Made by a program: the position numbers and the translations under genes
The notes under the pieces: generated by a model
Seen by the model: the letters and a program-made list of their open reading frames with translations, nothing else
What the model was told of the DNA's origin: nothing
The model's database searches: none
Assembly (NCBI GenBank): GCA_023101725.1
Contig: JALJCO010009025.1
Location: 372,001-436,000 of the forward strand
DNA: 64,000 nt
Origin: Atherinomorus stipes
Taxonomy: Eukaryota > Chordata > Actinopteri > Atheriniformes > Atherinidae
Direction: 5' to 3'
In this document: positions 1-10,300 of the stretch, piece by piece
Layout of the letters: every line of letters begins with the position of its first letter
Numbering within the stretch: position 1 is the stretch's first letter

Positions 1-1191
1 CAAAAATTACTCTACAAGTAATGCTTTCAAATGAAAGATGAAATAAGCATTGTACATGTTTAGATTGGTAAATTAACATAATTTCCAAGCACGCCCCTCA
101 TTCAAAACCTTTATCAGTGTTTAATTTGGATTGGTCCTCCTTTAACTTATTGTGTGCTAAAAAAAATTTTTTTGTACATCATAAGCAACTGCACTACTCT
201 TATTGGCTGAGTTTTCACTTGGGGCTACGTAGACTTGTATGCACTGCAAAATTTGGTGGATTAACAAAAAGCATATACGGTATGTTGTATAGGCAATTAT
301 ATGATGTCACATTTGTCTCACTTAGAAGTTCCAATATTTATTTTGGAAACTACTTGCTTTGTGACAATACACTGTAGTGATGTGATATACAAGGACATGC
401 CTCATATGTCCTGCTTCGAACACGGCCTAAGCTATCTGCACATCTGCAGAAATATGTCAGGCTGAACTGAACCTTGACACAGTCTGGATCCAGTCTTATC
501 TGAGATTTAAACGCTTCCGATTTTTATTTTTAAAGGTTGAAACTTTGGTTTTACTATTGATTTTGACTTTGTTTTAGTCTAAAATGCTGCAGCTCACAGT
601 AGTTTGCCAACTAATTGGGGACTAAATGTGTTTGACATTTATTGTTCTCACTTTAAAATGAGCAAATAAATTAGCATTTTTAATCAGCTGTAATTCTGCT
701 AGTGTACTGTACTGCAGTGATGTGATGGACTTGTTCTACCAAAACAGCACCACAAAACTAGCCAAGCTTCAGAATTGTTGCCAGAATGTTATGAGGGCCT
801 TCATAAATCATTTGCTACCTGAATTAATCCATTTTTGTACTCTGAACCTTTTGAATGCTCTTGATCAACAAATGTTGCCAGTTGCTGGCTTCACAAATTT
901 GAAAAAGAAACAAGAGAGCATGATAATATTTAAGTTTCTCAGTTTTGTGACAAGTTTAGTTGAACTGATTTAGTAAAGATTGCTTTTATAAGAAGCAGTC
1001 AAGTTGTTAAATCTCTGGTTTTTAAAGAGTTGTGAAATTTTAACACCATTGCTGAATTAAAATTCTCCCTTCTCTCTAAATTAGGAACTGCATGGCACCC
1101 TTCTGTGTTTATTATGATTATTAGTAAATTATAACTTGTTTGTTTTCTCTTTTTTTGTTCCCAATTTAATCAGTTAAGAATAGGGATGCAC
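1..1191. other. AT-rich sequence, no gene recognised
   Basis: I see no exon, RNA gene or clear repeat boundary here. Open frames are short, AT-rich and without family resemblance. Because caskin1 runs through the right flank on the plus strand, this is most simply a caskin1 intron. Confidence 0.4.
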
Positions 1192-1857
1192 GATATTGGA
1201 ATTTTGGTCGATATCTGATATGCCGATATTTTAAAACTAATGTGGTTAATGCAAATAGCAGTTTTTTTATCCATTTCCGACACTTTGAAAAATAGGGGTG
1301 GGAAAAATATCGATACACTGAAATATCGCGATATTTTCATATGCCAATATCAAATTGATATTTAAAAGCGTAGTATCAATCTATTTTACTTACAAAATCT
1401 TGCAAGATTTCATCGTTATCTTAAAAACTCTCGTGATATTTCATGAATTCTCCGGAGATTTTGTTAGTAAATTAGATCAATACTGCAGTTTTAAATGTCA
1501 ATATGATATCAGCATATGAGAATATTGGGAAATTTTTGTGAATTTTTGCGAGATTTCATGACAGAACGATAAAATATTGTGAGATTTTGTTAGTAAAATA
1601 GAACAATACCGCGTTTTTAAATGTCAATATGATATCAGCATATGAAACTATCGCGATATTTCAGTGTATTGATATTTTTTCCCATCCCTAGTCTTTAGGA
1701 GTTTTAAAGTCTGTAAGAAAGAAGTTTTTGAAGACGAAGAAGTTTTGGTGGTGTTTTAGACTTTAGAAACAGCGGGCTCATCGATTAAATATCGGTGGAG
1801 GCAATGTTCGATATATGCTGACACCTATGGAGGGACGATTATATTGTGCATCCCTGG
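1192..1857. mobile_element. hAT-like MITE with a second element nested inside
   Basis: The ends are inverted copies of a GGGATGCACGATAT-type terminus. They are flanked by near-identical 8-bp repeats, TTAAGAAT on the left and TCAAGAAT on the right, the target-site length of hAT elements. A second palindromic element, about 1293-1690, sits inside and starts with AGGGGTGGGAAAAATATCG. Its arms carry repeated TCGCGATATT words and recur at 41.8 and 55.4 kb. No transposase frame is visible, so both are non-autonomous. Confidence 0.7.
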
Positions 1858-2031
1858 TCAAGAATTTAGCAAGAAATGTCAGAACCCAAGGATTACATCA
1901 CTGCATCCTCCAATCTGGTTCAAGAATTCAACCATGGTAACAGGCATCCGCTGGATACAACTAAATATTACTCTTTGTTCATTGTTTCCCCATTTTGTCT
2001 CAATTTTATTTCAACCTAAAGGTTCCTCTAG

Positions 2032-2089
2032 CTGCACAGTTCACGAACAGCGGTCATTTGAGCGGAAGGCAGAGGAGGATGACGTGCGA
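2032..2089 (+). CDS. caskin1: Probable upstream caskin1 exon
   Basis: A 58-nt open segment lies between an acceptor (TTCCTCTAG) and a donor (GTGAGTC). Read in phase 1 it encodes TVHEQRSFERKAEEDDVR and ends in phase 0, which fits the next recognised exon at 4339. It would supply the charged linker just before the first SAM domain. I cannot recall a matching caskin segment well enough to be sure, and exons could lie between the two. The rest of caskin1 (ankyrin repeats, SH3) must lie left of the window. Confidence 0.45.
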
Positions 2090-2735
2090 GTGAGTCTTTG
2101 ATAGATTTCTTTTTCACTTTGCTTTTGTTTTTTCTCAAGCCAAGCTTTGGTTTGGGAGAAAGACAACGTACAAAGATGGGTTTCAGCAGGTACAGTGAGC
2201 TCTCTGTTGTGCTGCACCTGAACAGCTGACACCCTGAGGATAGGCATGCGAGTGTGTCACCATGGAGACAGGCAGAGTGACAGACACATCGAGGAGTCAG
2301 TTGCTGTCTTGCCTTCTGTCCCTTCACCCACCCCCCTCCCTCGCACCACACTGAGACACCCACATGCTGCTGCTCTGCTCGAGAACTGCTCTGTGAAGCC
2401 GAGGGTTAAACACCCTCTGTGTGTTCTAGAACCAAGCAGATGCCACGTTCCATGATCAAACATTCGCTGGTTGCCAGGAGACAGAGGGGTTCTGTCAGAG
2501 AAGGAAAAGTAGTAATGATGTAGTGTATCTTCATTGGCAGGTCTCATCCACAATTCTTTGTCACTGAAGTCATTCACAGAATAAGGTGTGTGTGGTGGTT
2601 TAAGGACAAACATGACTAAAGTGACCTTTAAAGGAGAACAAATTGCAAACATTCTTATTGAGGCTATACAATAGTGTTACCCAGTAGCCACAGTGGTTTT
2701 GACATCTCTACCTCAGGGACTTCTGCGGCTATATA

Positions 2736-3456
2736 CAGTCGTCTTCAAAATTATTCATACCTTCCCATTAAATAAGGGGAAAAAATCAGCTGCCAGTAAA
2801 ATTAGTTAAAATATACAAAAGTAACAATGAATAAAAATTTTATGAAAATCATGACATTGACTTAGAATTGTGGCTTATTAGAAACAAACAAAAAAGCAAA
2901 CAAGTATAATGTGGCTCCTAAGCTGAAATTTTATTGAGCAACCGTTTGAGGCTATCATTGCAATCAAATGTTTTCTGTAATGTTCGATAAGACGTCTGCA
3001 CCAGATAGAAGGTTTATTCCCACCCTGATGTTACAAAGGGAAAGAAGGGATTTAGAAACTGACCTGAAGTGCCCTCTATGCTAGAGCGCTACCAACCAGC
3101 AACGTGGATCAGAAAGCTGCATCATGCCCTGCCAACCTGATTTTTACTAGCATCTGATAGAAGATAGAACCTTCTATCTGAGTGCACCTGAGTGCACTCA
3201 GATAGAAGCATCTGAGTACACCTGCTGACAGGTATTTTGGTCCACTGTTCATGAGCAAGGTGCTCTAATTTGTCCGGGACAGTTTTGTTTGTTTGTTTTT
3301 TTAAATTATACTTTTCAGTTACAATTCAAAAGCAATATTTGATTTTACTAAATTATAATTTAGTACATTTTTATTCATTCTTAATTTTTTAGGTTTCTCG
3401 CTATGAATTTAGCCTTTTCTTTAATTGAAGTGTATCAATAATTTCGAGGACGACTG
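2736..3456. mobile_element. Tc1/mariner-like foldback element
   Basis: The left end reads CAGTCGTCTTCAAAATTATT and the right end is its diverged inverse, ending GAGGACGACTG. Both sit against TA dinucleotides, the Tc1/mariner target. The 721-bp interior has no transposase frame. It contains a perfect 17-bp hairpin at 3171-3208, described in the findings. It lies in the caskin1 intron upstream of the SAM1 exon. Confidence 0.65.
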
Positions 3457-4338
3457 TATGTTGTACAGTTCAGGTGAATGGAAATTGATTTACAGACTTT
3501 GGTGTAAACAAAGCTGTCCATTTTTACTTTCTTAGTAAAGTATCTTGTTAATCCAGCACAATGAGGTTGAAGTTACTCATTTTAAGACAGAGTAAAGACC
3601 TGATATTATTATTTATAAGTTATGTCTTGAATAGAACAACAGTGTGCTCTCTTCTTGATATTGTTCATTTTTTAAATTTATTTATTTAAACTTTATTTTA
3701 CCAGGAAAAGTCACATTGAGATTAAAAACCTTTTTTCCAAGGGAGTCCTGGCCAAAATGATGAGTTAGTTGTCCTCATCCTACCTTTAAATAATATTTTC
3801 CTGTGTGTGTTGGTAAAAATTTGAATTTCTTTCAGCCGCTGAAAATAGAACATGATTTAGTCCATCTCTGAAAATCCACATTGCTCTTTATTTCCATTAT
3901 GTTTTCTGTACTGGGAAGGTTGCATAAACCCGGCTTAAAAACCAGAGGCAGAGATTTCAAAGCATGACTGTTTGATTATTAGTAAGAGGAAATAAATGTG
4001 TTTGAGTTTTATTTCATTATTAATTTTCATTATTACCATTGATTTATTATATCTGTATTTTAGTCCTGACTTAATAGATAACATGTAGCACAAATATAGA
4101 TGATTTAATTACTGTAATAAAATGCTGAAAATAACACATGGCCATATTTTTTGCAGAACAGTTCCCTTCCATGTGTTCAAGAGCAGGTTGCCGTTAGCCT
4201 GTTAGTAGTGGGGTTAACTTTTAGGACCACTGAAAGTTTCAATGCTGTGTTCTAGAACGGGCCTGCGCTCTGTGCTCTAGAAGAAGCCGGTGGACTCTTC
4301 TAGAAGCAGGCAGTAGTGTTCTGTGTTCTGTGTTCTAG

Positions 4339-7300
4339 AAGCAGGCAGTAGTGACGTGGCTGGGTGAGTTTCAGCTGCAATTCTACACCACCCACTTCCT
4401 CACCGCGGGATATGATCTAGACACCATTAGCTGCATGACCCCCGAGGTAAGGTCATGACCCCTGACCCCCTCACGCCCCGTCCCATGTCTGTCAAGGCTC
4501 CGCCCAGCACAGCTCACAAATCAGCTCCCCACTGATCTGGATGATGTCATCATGACCCTCCTTTCTCTGTCACCTGACCCTCCCCGGTGTGAGTCCTGAG
4601 CCTCATCCGGTCACTTCTCATACTCTGTCTGCTTCATTTACATACCTGTGTTCACACACGCCCTCGTGCTCCAGTCTGCGCTATAAACACTACTCTGTGT
4701 TTGTCCTTCAGTGTGGTTTTAGTGGGGTTTTTGTATGTGCATATGAGTGTGTGTGTGTGTATGCTGAAGCAGACACAGCAGTATGATGTAAAATGCCTCA
4801 GGGGACACTAATCAAAGATTATCTCAAGTAAAATACTCCCAAAGGCATATGACATGCAGCTCATGAACACATGTCAAACTACTATCAAATTGTTTACATA
4901 TTAATGGGGAAAAAAAGACACAGTCAGTGGTTGAGGATGAGGTCATGATGTGACTAAGTGTGCTTTGCGTTTAAGGACCTAACGGCGATTGGGGTCATGA
5001 AGCCTGGACATCGGAAGAAGTTAACTTCAGAGATCAGCAAGTTGCCCTCCACAGACTGGCTGCCCGACCACAAACCCGTAAGGCTCTTCTGTAGCCGCTG
5101 TACATTAAAAGAAAGTGGGTTTGAGTTTTGGCACACAACACTGTCCTGTACAAATGCTCCTCTGTTACTTAGTTAAGTTATTCCAGAGGACAGTGTTGTG
5201 GAGCTGTAATGGATGTCACCCAAATTTGTCATTTTTAATAATTCTTGTGTGTATCCTAGGCAAACCTGGCAGACTGGCTGTCCCACCTGGGCCTCAGTCA
5301 ATACTACCAAGTCCTTGTGCAGAATGGGTATGAAAACATTGACTTTGTCTCTGATATCAGCCTTGAAGACCTGCAAGAGATTGGCATCACAAAGCTTGGT
5401 AAGATCCATCTACACTCTTAAGATAGGAAACAATATATACAATACTTATACTAAAGGGATATTGTGTAAGTTCTCCTGTTATCTATTCACAAAAATTGAT
5501 TATTTCATTTAAAAGTGTTTTTCCATTAATCGGTAATCACACCCATCAACAAACTGAAGTGCTCCTGTAAGCTCTGAATTTGCCATTCGTCTCATTCATA
5601 TATATAGATACTACCCAAAAATGAGAATATCCTGAAAAAGTTCATGTATTTCTATAATTCAACTTAAAAGAGTTTTAGAATTTGAGGTTTTCTTAAGCTG
5701 CAAGTCCTAATCAGCAACATTTAAACAAATAAAAGCTCGAAATATATTGGTTCACATATTATTTGTCTAAACAATATGTAAATTGCACCGTTTAAGTAGA
5801 ATTACAGAATTACATTAACTTTTTCAGGATATTCTCATTTTTTGGGTAGTACCTGTACATCGAACGGGTCGGCTCGGTGGTGGCTAACATGTCGTGTCGC
5901 CATGTTTTTACATTCAGTAGAAGCGTGACAGTAGGAAACCACAGAAACTCACCGGAGACACCGGAGTTATCAGCTCAGTTCGAGGTAATGCTTTTGAAAA
6001 GTCACTGCGGGTGCAGTGAGGAGGAACCAAGCGTTACTCTGATGCTGGGTTCATGTGCATGGGTCAGGGAGAACAATACAACATCACCATCACAACATAT
6101 CAGATGTGGAATGAAGTCACTGTATCTGACAGACCACGTCTTCACATAGAGGCTGTTGATGCCTTTACATGCAGCGGCTGTCGTCCGTCAGCCCGGTTTC
6201 ACGCGAACGCAGCATGAAAAATACTCGCGAGTTGCTTGCGATAGACAATTTTTACACAATGTCCCTTTAAGATAAATAGAAGACTGAGATGTTGCATTAA
6301 ATAACTATAAACTAAAATATAACATTTCCTCTATACATCATTGTACTGTACATTCCTTTAATATGAAAAATACTGAAATGTCGCATAATAAAATCGCATT
6401 ACTTGAATCATTATTTAACTCTGAAATTAATGAATGTACAGAGGCCCTGCGTTGGTCTGCAGGCTGGATATTGGATATCTTATACACTTAAAAATTTCCA
6501 GGGAGTTTAAAGTAAACTTAAAAATGAAGGAACCAGTCCTAATACATCAAGCTCTGAATAAATTCTTCTTCTCTTTCCTTTTCTTTATCAAATTGCATCG
6601 GTTCAGGACATCAAAAGAAGATGATGATGGGAGTAAGGAGACTGAAGGAGCTGCAGAGAGGAGAAAGTGGCTCTGAGCCTCCTCAAAGCTCCTCTTCTCC
6701 TCCAACCAGCCCAGGTGGCAGCACCCCCTCCGAGCCTCGTAGAGAGGCAAGGAGGCAGAGGGATGGCGCCCCCAGCCCACTGGCCAAACCTCGCCCAGGT
6801 CTCACACATTCTCAGACCCCACCCCATACACCAACCCAGACCCCACCACAAACTCCTCCGCATACCCGCACCCAGCAGGCTTCCCCCAGGGCTCGGCCAC
6901 GACCCTCCACCCAGATGGCCGCTGGAGATGCGCCAGTACCGCTGCTGCGGCTGCCGTGTGAGGAGGAAGAGCGACGGAGGACTCATAGTCTCATTGGCTC
7001 CGAATCAGACACTAAATATGCCACCGTGTGCCGCAGCAGCTCCACACATACTGCCGTTCCTAACGATGTCACTGTTAACCGCAGCCAGTCATCTGTTACT
7101 CTCCGTCCACGTCGGAAAGGTCGGCCCCCAACACCACCAAAACGTTCCTGTTCTTCCATAACAGGGGGCGACGGGGAAGGGGAGGGACAGGGGGATGGGC
7201 TGCTAGGGATACCAACTTTTCGGGAGCGACGAGCCAGTGATGGCGGAAGCCTGGGAGCAGCTTTAAGAGCTCAGGAGTCCGCAGGCCTGGAGAGATCAGA

Positions 7301-10300
7301 GGGGGCTTCTGGGAGTGTTCGTAGCCTCGCAGCCATGCTGGAAACATCCATTGTCCAGAAGAATCCAGGAAGCAGCACCAACTACCTGCAGGTGGGTGTG
7401 TGTAGGAATGTGAGATTCAAATTTTGAATGTTAAAACTTTAACTGGGAGCTTTTGTAACAATTATGTGATCTTCAGGTGAGTCCACCACTACTTCGTCGC
7501 CAGCCAGGTGCAGGAGGTCTTGGATCTGAGGATGATGATGTTGTGAGTCGACGCAGAACCATCAGTGGGCTTGAAGGTCTACCTGGTGATAACACGGAAC
7601 AGTTACCTCGGCAACCAGCCCAGCAGCGTCCAGAGCCGCGACCCCGCTCCACAGTGGTCACATCAGCGAATGAGAACGCAGATGGAACAGCAACGCTCAG
7701 AAGACAGCCGCGTCCTGTAGCGAAAGACTCTGACACACCTACCACTGTGGTTACCATGACAACTGGCTCAGACACTATACGCAGGAAATCACGCACATCT
7801 GAACAAGCAGAACATGTCATTCAAAGCAATATTCAGTCAAAGAACGAAGGTGAGCTGCAGCAGAACGGTGGCATAGTGCTAAGGAGGAGGCCAGTGTCCG
7901 AGGTGGCTGAGAGGACGGAGTCCAGCAGAGAGAGCTGCGAGTGGATGGAGGCCAGGAAGTCTCTGAAGCCACCAGTATCACCCAAACCCTCCACAGTCAC
8001 ACTGAGGAAGACACAGGCTGATCCTCCTACCCCAACTCGCAGAGTTCCCATACCCGGGCCTGATAATGCTGAGACGGCACAAAGCCCTGGTGAGATAAAA
8101 ACACACGGATACATACACTTAGAAAATGAAAACTTTAGTATTCTTTCACTTAATTGTCTCAGGACTGTCCAAATGACAGAGTAGACAGAGCGTTCGAAAT
8201 TCAGAGGCAAGTTTACTTGTACAGTACATTTCATGTACAAGACAATTCAAAGTGTTTTACAGGAAAAGTATTACAGGAGAAAAAAAAAACATTTAAAGGA
8301 GTGCAGCGCAAGGTCCAGCTTTTTTCCAGAAGCGTGCCTGTCTGGTGACAAGTGGAAGTGGCGCTAATGTCGTGCACACGCATGAACTGCTTCGACTGCG
8401 TTGGTCTTTATTAGTTTAACCCACATTACACTTAGTCTGAGCCCAGAGGTAGAGACACGATGTCTACTGAAGTAATAAAGTTAGAAATCTGCAAGTTGTT
8501 TACGGTTAATCGTTGAGTAAACTGACGGACTGTTTGCTAATGGTAACAAAAGGCTAACGCTGGCTTGTAGATCAAAGATCCAAATTCAGAGGCTGAGACC
8601 ACCTTATGAAATTACCTCATCAACTAAATGTAACAAGTGTATCTTCCCCAGGAACAGTCATATGGCCGTCATATTGCCACATTTCCATGCTAAAAACTTA
8701 GCATTGCAATGTCATGCATCCTTACTTCCGTCATACATCACATTTACCTTGTTAGTGATAAGAAAGTCAGCTGTGGGTCCCGTTTTATTCCCAGAGCAGA
8801 TCGTAGCTTCCTCCATTTAAAAAGAGAAAGAAAAAAACGTGCTCGGTTGTTTACTCCCGTCTCACTCTGGCACCGGTCAGACTCCAGTTTGGCTCCCTTC
8901 GTCTCACAAGTCAAAACTTTTCTTCTTTGTCTGGAGTCTGAGTTGGGGTTTGAGAGGCACCTACTCTCCATCTTTTAGCAGTCAGTGTTGTCTCAATATG
9001 CGCGAACATGTGGTGGCAGAGTACACAACACCGGGGCAGCCAGACAAACGAGAACGCGCTGCTCATCTCCCCCACACGCGCCCCCTTGAGGCTTCGTACC
9101 CCAAACTCCCGCATTGAGCATTCAGAAACAGTATTAGAGACCACCACAGTGAAGAAAGATCAGCTCATTCTACACATCAGGCAATTGTAAGAGCATGTGG
9201 AGAAAAGATTAGAATAGTATTTAACATTTAAACTTGCGCAATGCACCTTTAATGCTGTTTTAAAAGTAATAAAACTGACTTATGATACCTAATTTGATGA
9301 GGCTTTTACCTCTTGAGCCCTTTCACATCTATGCTCTCATGACTTCTACAAATTCAGAGGTATTACAGTATATAGTTGAGTATACCAAATCATTAAAAAG
9401 CTGACATCACTAAGTATTTTTTCTTTTAACTTTTATCCATTCAAGTATTCAAGTACTCGCATACCCCTGATAAACTTTGAGGAGTTGAAGTTAACATGTT
9501 ATATGAGACTGTCTTTGTAGCCATTTCTAATTGTGAATTAATTTTACACAAAAACTGATATAATTATGTGTGATTCTCTCTGACCAGAGCCGAAGCGTGT
9601 TCCTCCGCCTGTGTCCCCCAAACCACGCGGACCTCCAACAGCACCGAAACCCGGCAAAGCAATAGTAGCCTCAGCAACCATGAGCCCAAGTCCTGCTGCT
9701 ACCAGCCCTGCTGCTGCCAGTCCTACCCCAACCACCAAACCTTCCTCTCCACCAACATCTGCCCCACTTCCAGCTCCTGACACCCCTTCCGCCCCCTCAC
9801 TCTCTCCAGGACTCCCCCTAACTTCCCCCTCTCCCGCCCAGAGTCCTTCCACGCCTTCTCCCCACCCTGTCAAACCTCCCCGCTCTTCCATCGCTGGTCT
9901 CTCCATTGACTTACTGGGAGGACGGGAAGGGGAGGAGGAAGAGGAGAGGAGGAGAGAGGAAGAGGAGAGGAGGAAAGACAGGGAACATAAGAGGCAAACA
10001 GAAACCGAGGAGGAGCAGAAGAGACTGGAGGATAAGAACCTGAGGGAGCCTGAGAAGAAACCTCTGAGGAGGGAAGGAGCGAGAGAAGAGGCAGAGAGTC
10101 AAGCAGAGGAAGTACACCAGGAGGAAGAGGTCCAGCATCGCTTGGAGGAGACCAGTGCCTCTTTGGCTGCAGCTCTGCAGGCTGTGGAGCATAAGATCAA
10201 AGAGGAGGACAGACAGAATGAGTGAGTTTACATGAAGTAAAACTTTAGACTTTTCCACTTAATATTTATTTATATCAAATGAAAACATTTAAGGACTAAG

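Noticed and set aside
2028..2652. Antisense frames near 2.0-2.7 kb
   Set aside because: No family resemblance, no consistent splice phases, and they overlap the probable caskin1 exon on the other strand.
6603..7347. Antisense and shifted frames over the long caskin1 exon
   Set aside because: GC-rich exon shadows; the frame with caskin words and phase-matched splice sites is the plus-strand one at 6607-7391.
9544..10258. Long antisense open frames opposite the caskin1 proline- and glutamate-rich exon
   Set aside because: They mirror low-complexity sense coding sequence; the sense frame has family matches and proper splice sites.
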